NCBI GenBank assembly: GCA_900544655.1
Contig: UQWE01000001.1
Location: 132,865-196,864, forward strand
From: an uncultured Coriobacteriaceae bacterium
Lineage (GTDB): Bacteria; Actinomycetota; Coriobacteriia; Coriobacteriales; Atopobiaceae
DNA: 64,000 nucleotides
Direction of reading: 5' to 3'
Shown: one piece after another, positions 20,718-29,864 of the stretch
How the letters are laid out: each line of letters begins with the position of its first letter
Numbering within the stretch: position 1 is the stretch's first letter
Translations under genes and position numbers: made by a program
Notes under the pieces: generated by a model
What the model was told of the DNA's origin: nothing
The model's input: only the letters and a program-made list of their open reading frames with translations
Database searches by the model: none

Positions 20718-22028
20718 ATGGACGTAATCATCACCCCGCACGAGATCGAGGGTTCGATCGAGGCCATCGCCAGCAAGTCAATGGCCCACAGGCTACTCAT
20801 CTGTGCCGCTCTCTGCCCGGGCCCCACGACGATACGCTGCACCACCTCGTCAAAGGACATCGAGGCCACTATCTCCTGCCTCAACTCCCTTGGCGCCTCA
20901 ATTGAACGCGAGGGTGACTTCCTAAAGGTTGCGCCACTCCCCGGCGCGCCTTCGTCTGACAACATCCGCGTCGGTGCTTACGGGGCGGTCCTAGACTGTG
21001 GCGAGTCTGGGTCCACGGAGCGTTTCATGCTGCCCGTAGTCGCAGCCCTCGGCTGCGACGCTGCGCTCACGGGCCACGGACGCCTTGCGGAAAGGCCGCT
21101 CTCGCCCCTCTACGAAGAGCTGATCGCTGGCGGTTGCGACCTCACCGAGCAGGGCACCTTCCCGCTCAAGGTTTCCGGCAAGCTCCGCAACGGGCGCTTT
21201 GAGCTCCCCGGAAACGTGAGCTCACAATACATAAGCGGCCTTCTGCTCGCGGCCCCCCTTCTCGCGGGCCCCTCGGAGATTCGCGTGACGACACCCATCG
21301 AAAGCCGCCCCTACGTCAACCTGACGATCAGCGCGCTCGAGCAGTTCGGGGTTCACGTCACAGAGACCAACGAGCGCGACCAGAACGCCGACTATACCGT
21401 CTTTGCCGTCTCCCCCTCCACCCCATATCGCTCCCCCGGCGAGGTCTCTGTTGAGGGAGACTGGTCCAATGCGGCGTTCTGGCTTGCCGCCGGAGCGCTC
21501 GGACACGGCGTCTCCGTCGAGGGCCTCGACCTTGCCAGCCGTCAGGGCGACCGCTCCATGCTCGCGGCGCTCGCAAAGCTCGGAGCTCAGGTCTGTCGCA
21601 CGCGTGGGGTTGCCTCCGTTCACTCCGGAGCTCCCCAGGGTTGCGACATGAACGTCGCGGACTTCCCAGACCTCGTCCCCCCACTAGCCGCCGTCGCCGC
21701 GTTCGCCCCCGGCAAGACGCGTCTCACCGGCTGCGCGAGGCTTCGCCTCAAGGAGTCCGATCGAGTAGAGACCGTGGTTGCCGGTCTTTCCGCCCTTGGC
21801 GCTGACATCACCAGCGAGGGTGACGATATCGTTGTCAACGGACGAGACAGCCTCCCCGGAGGCGTCGTTGACGCCGCAAACGACCACCGCATCGCCATGA
21901 TGGCCGCCATTGCCGCCTCTCGTTGCACCGGGCCCGTCACCATTCTCGGGGCACAATGCGTCGAGAAGTCCTACCCCAAGTTCTTTGAAGACTACCGACA
22001 GCTTGGCGGCGTCGTCGAAATCGCCTAG
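20718..22028 (+). CDS. aroA: 5-enolpyruvylshikimate-3-phosphate synthase
   Basis: 436 residues. SKSMAHRLLICAAL at the N-terminus, CGESGSTERF, the central GNVSSQYISGLLLAAPLL, RLKESDR and NDHRIAMM are EPSP-synthase signatures. Transfers the enolpyruvyl group of PEP to shikimate 3-phosphate. Full length, with 12 bases after aroB and an AGGAG before the start. The PEP-binding loop reads ESGST rather than the NAGTA form of the most glyphosate-sensitive class; sensitivity cannot be judged from this alone. Confidence 0.95.
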   Translation: MDVIITPHEIEGSIEAIASKSMAHRLLICAALCPGPTTIRCTTSSKDIEATISCLNSLGASIEREGDFLKVAPLPGAPSSDNIRVGAYGAVLDCGESGSTERFMLPVVAALGCDAALTGHGRLAERPLSPLYEELIAGGCDLTEQGTFPLKVSGKLRNGRFELPGNVSSQYISGLLLAAPLLAGPSEIRVTTPIESRPYVNLTISALEQFGVHVTETNERDQNADYTVFAVSPSTPYRSPGEVSVEGDWSNAAFWLAAGALGHGVSVEGLDLASRQGDRSMLAALAKLGAQVCRTRGVASVHSGAPQGCDMNVADFPDLVPPLAAVAAFAPGKTRLTGCARLRLKESDRVETVVAGLSALGADITSEGDDIVVNGRDSLPGGVVDAANDHRIAMMAAIAASRCTGPVTILGAQCVEKSYPKFFEDYRQLGGVVEIA

Positions 22029-22039
22029 GGAGGCTTGCC

Positions 22040-23188
22040 ATGTCTTCAACCATCGGAGATATCGTTCGCGTCACCGTGTTCGGCCAGTCTCACTCCGAAG
22101 CGATCGGCTGCGTCGTCGAAGGTCTTCCTGCGGGTATCGAGGTTGACCTCGAGGAACTCCAGGCCTTTCTAGACAGACGCGCTCCGGGGCGAGGTGCCAC
22201 CTCGACGCCCCGTCGCGAGGCGGATAGGCCGCGATTCGTCTCCGGCCTCGCAAATGGCCATACCTGTGGGGCACCGCTCTGCGCGGAGATCCAGAACACC
22301 AACACGCGCAGCCAGGACTACGAAGGCCTTCGCCGCGTTCCCCGTCCGGGGCACGCTGACTACCCCGCGTTCGTTCGTTATGGCAATCACCATGACGTTG
22401 CTGGTGGAGGGCACTTTTCCGGACGACTCACAGCGCCGCTCTGCATCGCGGGAGGAATTGCCCTCCAGGCTCTCGAATCCAACCTTGGAATTAAGATCGT
22501 CGCCCACATTGCCCAGCTTGGCCCTGAGAAGGCCACTGACGACCCTTTGAATCCGCTGGTCTTCTCGGAAGATCAGCGCAAGTCGATTCTCGCCAACGCC
22601 CTCCCCTGCGTGAGCGAGGCGGCGGCGGACGCAATGTACGAGAGCATCATGGCCGCCAAGGCGGAAGGGGATTCCGTTGGCGGCGTTATCGAATGCGCCG
22701 CCTACGGCATGCCCGTCGGAGTTGGCGACCCGATGTTCGACGGCATCGAAAACCGCATCGCGAAGGCCGCATTTGGCATCCCGGCAGTAAAGGGAGTCGA
22801 ATTTGGCGCAGGCTTTGCCGCGAGCACCCTTCGCGGATCCGAGAATAATGACCCATATCGCTACGAGCATGAAAGCGTAGTGCCGCAGACGAACAACGCC
22901 GGAGGCATCCTTGGGGGCATCACCACCGGAGCCCCGATCGTCTGGCGCTGTGCGATCAAGCCAACGCCATCGATCGGCATCGAGCAGAACAGCGTCGACC
23001 TCGCCACGGGCACAAACGCCCCCCTCAAGGTACGCGGCCGACATGATCCTTGCATCGTCCCGCGTGCGGTCCCCGTCGTCGAGGCTGTTTGCGCCCTCGC
23101 TCTTCTCGATGCCCTGGTATATGAGGGTAAGTTCCCCATGCCCGCGCCCGAAAAGCTGAGCGTCGACTCGACTCAGGGCGCATTCTAG
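22040..23188 (+). CDS. aroC: Chorismate synthase
   Basis: 382 residues. Family signatures include VFGQSHSEAIGCVVEGLPAG, RHPxH-type GHADYPAFVRYGNHHDVAGGGHFSGR and RGRHDPCIVPRAVPVVEA. Uses reduced FMN to make chorismate from EPSP. Eleven bases downstream of aroA with TAGGGAGG before the start. In FVRYGNHHDVAGGGHFSGR the segment is slightly divergent from the usual KYG-RD-RGGGRSSAR but keeps the histidines. Confidence 0.94.
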   Translation: MSSTIGDIVRVTVFGQSHSEAIGCVVEGLPAGIEVDLEELQAFLDRRAPGRGATSTPRREADRPRFVSGLANGHTCGAPLCAEIQNTNTRSQDYEGLRRVPRPGHADYPAFVRYGNHHDVAGGGHFSGRLTAPLCIAGGIALQALESNLGIKIVAHIAQLGPEKATDDPLNPLVFSEDQRKSILANALPCVSEAAADAMYESIMAAKAEGDSVGGVIECAAYGMPVGVGDPMFDGIENRIAKAAFGIPAVKGVEFGAGFAASTLRGSENNDPYRYEHESVVPQTNNAGGILGGITTGAPIVWRCAIKPTPSIGIEQNSVDLATGTNAPLKVRGRHDPCIVPRAVPVVEAVCALALLDALVYEGKFPMPAPEKLSVDSTQGAF

Positions 23189-23213
23189 CCCCACATCCAT
23201 CGACAGGAGCACC

Positions 23214-24359
23214 ATGCAAGATCTCTCCGAAATCAGAAAGCGCATTGATGCCATTGATACGCAGATCTGTGATCTGTTCAGCCAGCGCATGCAGTGCACG
23301 CACGAGGTCGCGGAGTATAAGCGCGCCAACAACAAGCCCGTTCTCGACAGGGGGCGCGAGCGCGCGAAGCTTGCCGATGTTGCGTCGAAAGTTCCGGAAC
23401 CCCTCAGGGACTACTCGCAAGTCCTCTTCAACCTGATCATGGAAATCTCTCGCGCGCAGCAGAGCGCGGAGAACAACCAGGACTCCCCTCTCGCCGGGCA
23501 GATTGCCAGGGCCGTGTCCGATACGCCGGCGTTATTCCCCCAGTCCGCTTTCGTCGCCTGTCAGGGCGTCGAGGGCGCCTATTCCCAGCATGCCGCAGAC
23601 AGGCTCTTCAAACACGCGACCATCAGCTATTTTGAGGAGTTTGAGGGAGTCTTCCGCGCCGTCGACCAGGGCTTTTGCAAATATGGCGTACTCCCCGTCG
23701 AAAACTCGACGGCCGGCACCGTCAATCAGGTATACGACCTCATGATGCGCCATAAGTTCTCGATCGTACGCAGCGTGAGAATCAAGGTCGATCACAACCT
23801 GCTCGCCCTCCCCGGTGCCAAGCTCGAAGGCATCCGCGACATCTACAGCCACCAACAGGCAATCAACCAAAGCCGTCAGTTCCTCGACTCGCTGCCCAAC
23901 GTGACCGTTCACGTAGCCGAAAACACCGCCGCTGCCGCCAAGATGGTTGCCGAAAGCGGCAGAACCGACGTCGCCGCCCTCTCCAGCCGTTCCTGCGCCG
24001 AGCTCTACAACCTCGTCGCGCTCGCTCGCAACGTGCAGGACAGCGACGCCAACTACACGCGCTTCGCTTGTATCGCCAAGGACCTCGAGATCTATCCTGG
24101 CGCCGACCGCACCTCCCTCATGGTCGTCACCAAGAACGACCCGGGCAGCCTCTACAAGGTTCTGGCGCGCTTCTACGCCCTTGACATCAACCTCGTAAAG
24201 CTCGAGAGCCGGCCCATCCCCAACTCTGACTTCGACTTCATGTTCTACTTCGACGTAGAGTGCCCCGTCGCCGCGCCCGAGTTCGCCTCACTCATCGCAT
24301 CCCTCGATGACGTATGCGAGGAGTACCGCTATCTCGGCAGCTATTCGGAGCTTGTCTAA
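23214..24359 (+). CDS. pheA: Chorismate mutase-prephenate dehydratase
   Basis: 381 residues in three domains. Chorismate mutase (AroQ fold) 1-90: LSEIRKRIDAIDTQICDLFSQRM. Prephenate dehydratase about 110-285, with GVEGAYSQHAA, VLPVENSTAGTVNQVYDLM and TRFACIAKDL. ACT regulatory domain about 295-370, with RTSLMVVTKNDPGSLYKVLARF and the ESRP phenylalanine-binding motif. Converts chorismate to phenylpyruvate; allosteric control by phenylalanine is expected from the ACT domain. Start ATG 23214 follows AGGAG. Confidence 0.95.
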   Translation: MQDLSEIRKRIDAIDTQICDLFSQRMQCTHEVAEYKRANNKPVLDRGRERAKLADVASKVPEPLRDYSQVLFNLIMEISRAQQSAENNQDSPLAGQIARAVSDTPALFPQSAFVACQGVEGAYSQHAADRLFKHATISYFEEFEGVFRAVDQGFCKYGVLPVENSTAGTVNQVYDLMMRHKFSIVRSVRIKVDHNLLALPGAKLEGIRDIYSHQQAINQSRQFLDSLPNVTVHVAENTAAAAKMVAESGRTDVAALSSRSCAELYNLVALARNVQDSDANYTRFACIAKDLEIYPGADRTSLMVVTKNDPGSLYKVLARFYALDINLVKLESRPIPNSDFDFMFYFDVECPVAAPEFASLIASLDDVCEEYRYLGSYSELV

Positions 24360-25654
24360 TGAGCAACAACGTCATGTGGGACGGCGCGTCACCAATCACC
24401 TACGGTCTTCTCGGACGAAAGCTCGGACACAGCTGGAGCCCCGTCATTCACGAGCGCCTCGGAAGCGTTCCCTACGTCCTGATAGAGCGCGAGCCCGACC
24501 AGGTGAGGGACTTCATTGTCAACGGGGCTTGGCGCGGGCTGAACGTGACCATCCCCTACAAGCAGGATGCGGCGGACCTTTCCGATGTCAGAACCAGCCG
24601 CGTCGAACGTCTGGGCGTGGCCAACACCCTCGTACGCCAACAGGATGACACCATCCTCGCGGACAACACCGATATCCTCGGCTTTGCCTGGATGCTAGAG
24701 CGGTTCGCAAACCGAGAGTTTGACAAGACTGCAAGCGGGCTTCTCGCCACAAAAAGCGTTCTCGTTCTTGGATCCGGAGGCGCCTCCCAGGCGATTCGCG
24801 CCGCGTTGGAAGACGTGAACGCTCATGTTAGCGTAATCTCGCGCACGGGCGTCGACACCTACGAGACGCTTTTGGAGCGCCACAGCGACGCCACGCTGAT
24901 CGTAAACACGACGCCCGTGGGCATGTATCCCAACTGCCCCGCCTCTCCCGTTACCAAAGATACGCTCTCGCAGATGAAGAGCCTCGTTGGTGTGCTCGAC
25001 GTCGTCTACAACCCGACGAGGACGGGCATCTGCCTTGACGCGGAGGAACTAGGCATCGCAAACGAATCTGGCCTCGAGATGTTGGTTGGTCAGGCCCTTT
25101 TCGCAAGCGAGCTCTTCCAGGGGCACGAGCTTGATCATGCGATCGCGATGGACATCCTAGACGACATCCATGCGAGCACGGGCAACATCGTTCTTATCGG
25201 CATGCCCGGTAGCGGGAAGTCGTCCTGCGGCAGACAACTCGGCAAGATCTGTGGGCGCGAGCACATAGATCTCGATGACGCATTTACCGAGCGCTACGGC
25301 AAGTCTCCCGCCGATGTCATCCATGAATCAGGCGAGGACGAGTTCCGAGAGATGGAGACGGAAGTGCTCTCCACCTATGCAAGCAGGAGTGGGCTCGTGT
25401 TGTCCACAGGCGGAGGGGTCGTCACAAGGCCGGAGAATTACCGTCTCATGCACCAAAACGGCACCATCGTCATGCTCGACAGGCCCTTGAACGAACTATC
25501 TAGCAAGGGAAGGCCCATCTCCCAAGCATCGGGAGTTGAGGAACTGGCGAGAAGGCGCATGCCACTCTATATTTCATGGGCGGATGTTGTGGTCTCGTGC
25601 ACGGGCTCGGCTCGTGGAGACGCTTTGGAGATTATCAAGCGATTGAACATCTAA
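24359..25654 (+). CDS. aroE-aroK: Fused shikimate dehydrogenase-shikimate kinase
   Basis: 431 residues. N-terminal AroE (about 10-270): shikimate-binding GHSWSP (Ser25, Ser27), catalytic Lys68 in NVTIPYK, nucleotide loop GSGGAS and VNTTPVGMYP. C-terminal AroK (about 273-431): P-loop GMPGSGKSS (281-289), DLDD, GEDEFREME, STGGGVV and RRRMPLY. The fused enzyme would reduce 3-dehydroshikimate and phosphorylate the shikimate formed. Start overlaps the pheA stop by one base (TAATG), preferred over an in-frame start at 24314 inside pheA. The two steps lie consecutively in the pathway, which fits substrate handover. Confidence 0.95.
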   Translation: MSNNVMWDGASPITYGLLGRKLGHSWSPVIHERLGSVPYVLIEREPDQVRDFIVNGAWRGLNVTIPYKQDAADLSDVRTSRVERLGVANTLVRQQDDTILADNTDILGFAWMLERFANREFDKTASGLLATKSVLVLGSGGASQAIRAALEDVNAHVSVISRTGVDTYETLLERHSDATLIVNTTPVGMYPNCPASPVTKDTLSQMKSLVGVLDVVYNPTRTGICLDAEELGIANESGLEMLVGQALFASELFQGHELDHAIAMDILDDIHASTGNIVLIGMPGSGKSSCGRQLGKICGREHIDLDDAFTERYGKSPADVIHESGEDEFREMETEVLSTYASRSGLVLSTGGGVVTRPENYRLMHQNGTIVMLDRPLNELSSKGRPISQASGVEELARRRMPLYISWADVVVSCTGSARGDALEIIKRLNI

Positions 25655-25725
25655 ACAACCGCTCACCCGCCGAATGTCAACCGTCGACAACTTGAATCGC
25701 AATTCTCGAGTGACGATACAGCCAT

Positions 25726-25753
25726 TTGGTGAGAACGTAACGAACTATATATA
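25726..25753 (+). promoter_or_regulatory. Probable sigma-70 promoter for the EIIB-AroQ gene
   Basis: TTGGTG at 25726-25731, a 16-base spacer and TATATA at 25748-25753, about 64 bases before the ATG at 25817. The AT-rich stretch stands out from the GC-rich surroundings and suggests the fusion gene has its own promoter in addition to any read-through from the aro operon. Confidence 0.6.
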
Positions 25754-25816
25754 ACGATTAAGGGCATTGTTTCAGGCCCATCCAATTAGCAGCGAAAGGT
25801 ACGTGGGGGACAGAGC

Positions 25817-26779
25817 ATGAACTACAAGGACGTGGCCACTAGCATTCTTGCCGCAATCGGAGGCAAGGGCAACGTCGTGAGCGTAATGACATGCCTCACG
25901 CGTCTCAGGCTCACCCTCACTGATCCGTCCGCCGTTGATGCGGATGGCCTTCGCGGCATTCGGGGCGTACTGGGCACCACGACACGAGGCACCTCCGGCA
26001 TTGAGGTTGTTCTCGGACCCGCCTCCATTGAGGGGGTCTCGCGCGAGTTTGCGATTCTATCTGGAATCGAACTTAACGAAAGCTGCAACGCATGCGCCAA
26101 CCCGCTTGTAATTGACAGCGAATCGAATCATGACGAGAAACATGAAGAGGAGCCGGCGAAGGGCTCGCGAGTAGAGCGCGTTGTCATCACTCCGGGAAGG
26201 CGCATGTCCTACCGCACCCAGCAGCAAGCCGCCATTGATGACAAAAGACTTGAGGAAGAGGACCTCGATGCCCTGCGCGCCTTCCTCGATAACTCTTCAA
26301 CCAAGGTGGGTGATTCATCAGCGCCCAAGAAAACCGGTGTTCACTCGCTCCTTGTGATTAACGGCCCGAACATCAATATGCTTGGCATTCGCGAGCCGAA
26401 CATCTATGGAAAGGCTGACTACGCCGCCCTGGTGCGCACTTGCAAGGCAGCCGCCGCAGAAGCCGGCTTTAGGGATATCAAGTGCTATCAGAGCAACCAC
26501 GAGGGCGCAATCGTCGACGAGATCCAAGCCGCCCTTGGGACGTACGACGGCATCGTCATGAACCCCGCCGCCTACACGCACACCTCGATTGCAATTCTTG
26601 ACGCCCTCAAGGCAGTCTCCATCCCCTGCGTCGAGGTCCACATTTCTCACGTCGAGAACCGCGAGGACTTCAGGCAAGTCTCCTACGTTCGTCAAGCCTG
26701 CTTTGAGACCGTCACCGGCATGGGAATCGAGGGCTATCGCAAGGCAATCCTCGACCTGGCGGCCCGCCTCGGGATGTAG
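25817..26779 (+). CDS. aroQ: PTS EIIB domain fused to type II 3-dehydroquinase
   Basis: 320 residues. Residues 1-82 match a glucose-family PTS EIIB domain: NVVSVMTCLTRLRLTL with phosphoryl-acceptor-like Cys26, then the VLGTTTRGTSGIEVVLGP block. A charged, low-complexity linker (85-170) leads to a complete type II dehydroquinase (173-320) with Tyr197 and Arg192 in INGPNINMLGIREPNIYG, SNHEGAIVDEIQ, MNPAAYTHTS, His275 in VEVHISHVENRE and Arg286. The enzyme half catalyses 3-dehydroquinate to 3-dehydroshikimate, the one step missing from the operon upstream. No EIIC or EIIA lies nearby. A regulatory role for the EIIB part, sensing PEP through PTS phosphorylation, is my inference. ATG 25817. Confidence 0.9.
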   Translation: MNYKDVATSILAAIGGKGNVVSVMTCLTRLRLTLTDPSAVDADGLRGIRGVLGTTTRGTSGIEVVLGPASIEGVSREFAILSGIELNESCNACANPLVIDSESNHDEKHEEEPAKGSRVERVVITPGRRMSYRTQQQAAIDDKRLEEEDLDALRAFLDNSSTKVGDSSAPKKTGVHSLLVINGPNINMLGIREPNIYGKADYAALVRTCKAAAAEAGFRDIKCYQSNHEGAIVDEIQAALGTYDGIVMNPAAYTHTSIAILDALKAVSIPCVEVHISHVENREDFRQVSYVRQACFETVTGMGIEGYRKAILDLAARLGM

Positions 26780-26815
26780 CGGCATTTTCACTTCCCCCAT
26801 CAACGAAAAACAGAT

Positions 26816-26852
26816 GCGCCCTTTCCTCCATTGACGTTCGAGGAGAGGGCGC
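26816..26852. terminator. Bidirectional terminator between aroQ and nrdG
   Basis: GCGCCCT/AGGGCGC plus inner TCCTC/GAGGA pairs. On the minus strand it is followed by TCTGTTTTTC; on the plus strand by GTTGTTG. It separates two convergent genes. Confidence 0.75.
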
Positions 26853-26942
26853 GTTGTTGATGAGCACTAGGGGATTACGATCGTTGCAAACCAGATCCAG
26901 TGGCTGCAACAAAACCACCTTCCGCCCCTCTTAGGCCAGCCA

Positions 26943-27494
26943 TTACATGGAATGCGTGCCAAACACGGGACCGTCGTCCCAGAGTGTGATCTGGCCCGTC
27001 TCGCGCGTCTTAGAGACGTCGATGACGCGCTGGTTGGATGATCCGCGGAAGCGAAGCGTGATGTCTTTCTTAGCCGCAACGAACGGCCCGTCAACGAGAA
27101 CGTCGATACAGTCGAGCAATTCGTCCGTAACATTCTCGAGGTATCGCTTTCCGCCGGGTACAAGGTCGCGGTCGTAGACGTAGCCCGTGTAACACCAGAT
27201 GTCCTTCTCGGGCAGCTCACGGATAACGAGCTCGCACAGCGCGAGGAGTTCCTCCTGGTGCTCAGGCTCCATGGGGTCACCGCCCAGAAGCGACAGGCCA
27301 CGAACGTAGGAGGGTCGAAGGCTCTCAACAATCTCGTCTGACACTTCTCGCGTGAAGGGCTTGCCGAACGTAAAGCTCTGCGCCTCGCCGTTAAAGCATC
27401 CCGGGCAGTGAACACGGCAGCCCGAGACGAACAGGGACGTACGCACGCCCGCTCCGTTTGCGATGTCACAGTATTTGATGGCTCCGTAGTTCAC
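26943..27494 (-). CDS. nrdG: Anaerobic ribonucleotide reductase activase
   Basis: 183 residues. Radical-SAM cysteines C26-x3-C30-x2-C33 in SGCRVHCPGCFN, and the LLGGDPMEPEHQ segment typical of NrdG. It reductively cleaves SAM to install the glycyl radical on NrdD. Downstream of nrdD on the same strand, with a hairpin terminator in the 78-base gap, so expression is likely lower than that of nrdD. Confidence 0.94.
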   Translation of the reverse strand: MNYGAIKYCDIANGAGVRTSLFVSGCRVHCPGCFNGEAQSFTFGKPFTREVSDEIVESLRPSYVRGLSLLGGDPMEPEHQEELLALCELVIRELPEKDIWCYTGYVYDRDLVPGGKRYLENVTDELLDCIDVLVDGPFVAAKKDITLRFRGSSNQRVIDVSKTRETGQITLWDDGPVFGTHSM

Positions 27495-27530
27495 GACTCT
27501 CCCCTATGGCGTTTCGGGCACTCGGTACAC

Positions 27531-27567
27531 AAAAAGGGTCCCGCAAGGCGCATGCCACGGGACCCTC
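27531..27567 (-). terminator. Terminator/attenuator between nrdD and nrdG
   Basis: On the minus strand GGGTCCCGTGGC...GCGGGACCC forms a strong stem followed by TTTTTGTG, right after the nrdD stop and before nrdG. Confidence 0.8.
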
Positions 27568-27572
27568 CGGAT

Positions 27573-29795
27573 CTAAAGGTGCATAACGCGATCGCGAATC
27601 TCCTCGGTGCGACCCTGGTTCCAGAACTGCGTACCGATATAACCGCAGGTACGACGGGCAACATTAAGCTTGCTCTGGTCGCGGTTGCCGCAGTGCGGGC
27701 ACTCCCAGACAAGTTTGCCGTCATCCTCGACGATCTTGATCTCGCCGTCGTAGCCGCACTCCTGGCAATAGTCACTCTTGGTGTTGAGCTCGGCGTACAT
27801 GATGTTGTCGTAGATGTACTGCAGCAGGCTCATAACGGCCTCGAGGTTATCCTGCATGTTGGGGACCTCGACGTAGGAGATGGCTCCGCCAGGAGAGAGG
27901 CGCTGGAACTCGCTCTCGAACTTGAGCTTTGTGAAGGCGTCGATCTCCTCACGAACGTTCACGTGGTAGCTGTTCGTGATGTAGCCGTGATCGGTGATGC
28001 CGGGCACGACGCCAAAGCGACGCTGCAGGCACTTGGCGAACTTGTACGTCGTCGACTCAAGAGGCGTGCCGTAGAGGGAGTAGTCGATGTTCTCGGCCTG
28101 CTTCCACTCGGTGCACTTGTCGTTCATACGCTGCATGACGGCAAGGGCAAACGGAGTGGCCTCCGGATCGGTGTGCGAGTGACCGGTCATGAACTTCACG
28201 CACTCGTAGAGGCCGGCATAGCCAAGGCTGATGGTAGAGTAGCCGCCATACAGCAGCGGGTCAATCGGGGCACCCTTGGGTAGACGTGCCAGAGCGCCAT
28301 ACTGCCAAAGAATGGGCGCGGCATCGGAGAGCGTCCCCTTGAGGCGGTCATGACGGCAGCGAAGGGCCTTGTGGCAGAGCTCGAGGCGCTTGTCGAAGAT
28401 CTTCCAGAACTCATCGACGTCACCCTGAGACGAAAGCGCCACGTCCGGAAGGTTGATCGTCACGACGCCCTGATTGAAACGACCGTAGTACTTGGGCTTA
28501 CCCGGCTGGTAGTTGAGGGCGCGGGCGACGTTGTCATAGCCATTGCCCGTGCGATCCGGCGTGAGGAAGCTACGGCAGCCCATGCAGGTATAGCAGTCGC
28601 CGTTGCCGGGGGTCTCACCAAGAGAGAGCTTGAGCTCGCGCATCTTCTTCTCAGAGATGTAGTCGGGCACCATGCGCTTGGCCGTGCACTTGGCGGCAAG
28701 CTGCGTCAGGTGGTAGTACTTCTGGCCAGGCCTGATGTTGTCATCCTCGAGCACGTAGATAAGCTTGGGGAACGCGGGCGTGATCCAGACGCCGTCCTCG
28801 TTCTTAACGCCCTCGTAGCGCTGGCGCAGCGTCTCCTCGATGATGAGCGCGAGGTCGTGCTTCTCCTGGGCGTTACGAGCCTCGTTGAGGTACATGAAGA
28901 CCGTCACGAACGGCGCTTGCCCGTTCGTGGTCATGAGCGTGACGACCTGATACTGAATGGTCTGGACGCCACGACGGATCTCGTCGAGCAGGCGAACCTC
29001 GACGACCTCAGAGACCTTCTCCTCGGAAGCCTCGACGCCAAGGGTCGTGAGCTCGCGCAGGACCTCACGACGAATCTTCTGACGGCTGACCTCAACGAAC
29101 GGAGCGAGGTGCGTCAGCGAGATGGACTGGCCGCCGTACTGCGAGGATGCGACCTGGGCGATGATCTGCGTGGCGATGTTGCACGCGGTCGAGAAGCTAT
29201 GGGGCTTCTCGATGAGGGTACCGGAGATGACGGTGCCGTTCTGGAGCATGTCCTCGAGATTCACGAGGTCGCAGTTGTGCATGTGCTGGGCATAGTAATC
29301 CGAGTCATGGAAGTGGATGATGCCCTCGTTGTGAGCCTCCACGACGTCCTCGGGCAGAAGCATGCGCATGGTGAGGTCCTTGGAGACCTCGCCAGCCATG
29401 TAGTCACGCTGGACGGAGTTGACCGTGGGGTTCTTGTTCGAGTTCTCCTGCTTGACCTCTTCGTTGTTGCACTCGATGAGGGAGAGGATCTTGTCGTCCG
29501 TCGTGTTGTTCTGGCGCTTCAGGCCCTGAACATAACGATAGGTAATGTAGTTGCGAGCGACCGAGAAGGCGCCCTTGGCCATGATCTGGTCCTCGACCAT
29601 GTCCTGGACTTCCTCAACCGTAACGGTGTGACCGCAGGCAAGAGCCTCAGCCTCAACAGCATCGCCCGCATCGAGAATTTGCTGGTGCGTGAGACGCTGC
29701 TCGGGCGGAACGGTGATATTGGCACGCTCGATGGCGGAGACGATCTTGGTCACGTCAAAGGTGACCTCTGAGCCGTTTCGCTTGACGATCTTCAT
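27573..29795 (-). CDS. nrdD: Anaerobic ribonucleoside-triphosphate reductase
   Basis: 740 residues from ATG 29795, six bases after GGAGG (an in-frame start at 29813 adds six residues). An N-terminal ATP-cone of about 90 residues (VKRNGSEVTFDVTKI...) gives allosteric control. The glycyl-radical barrel follows, then a zinc site CQECG...CPHCG near the C-terminus and the radical motif RTCGYIG about 20 residues from the end. Makes dNTPs from NTPs without oxygen, using formate as reductant in class III enzymes. Regulation by NrdR is suggested by boxes at 29951-30008. Confidence 0.96.
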   Translation of the reverse strand: MKIVKRNGSEVTFDVTKIVSAIERANITVPPEQRLTHQQILDAGDAVEAEALACGHTVTVEEVQDMVEDQIMAKGAFSVARNYITYRYVQGLKRQNNTTDDKILSLIECNNEEVKQENSNKNPTVNSVQRDYMAGEVSKDLTMRMLLPEDVVEAHNEGIIHFHDSDYYAQHMHNCDLVNLEDMLQNGTVISGTLIEKPHSFSTACNIATQIIAQVASSQYGGQSISLTHLAPFVEVSRQKIRREVLRELTTLGVEASEEKVSEVVEVRLLDEIRRGVQTIQYQVVTLMTTNGQAPFVTVFMYLNEARNAQEKHDLALIIEETLRQRYEGVKNEDGVWITPAFPKLIYVLEDDNIRPGQKYYHLTQLAAKCTAKRMVPDYISEKKMRELKLSLGETPGNGDCYTCMGCRSFLTPDRTGNGYDNVARALNYQPGKPKYYGRFNQGVVTINLPDVALSSQGDVDEFWKIFDKRLELCHKALRCRHDRLKGTLSDAAPILWQYGALARLPKGAPIDPLLYGGYSTISLGYAGLYECVKFMTGHSHTDPEATPFALAVMQRMNDKCTEWKQAENIDYSLYGTPLESTTYKFAKCLQRRFGVVPGITDHGYITNSYHVNVREEIDAFTKLKFESEFQRLSPGGAISYVEVPNMQDNLEAVMSLLQYIYDNIMYAELNTKSDYCQECGYDGEIKIVEDDGKLVWECPHCGNRDQSKLNVARRTCGYIGTQFWNQGRTEEIRDRVMHL

Positions 29796-29864
29796 TGCAT
29801 GCCTCCAATTCAAGTCGCGGACTGGCCGCGAGGCAAATCTGTACGTAAAGTAACGTTTCGAACA

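Noticed and set aside
25741..25756. TATATAACG half-site before the EIIB-AroQ gene
   Set aside because: Only the right half of a ModE-like box is present; it is better explained as a -10 promoter element.
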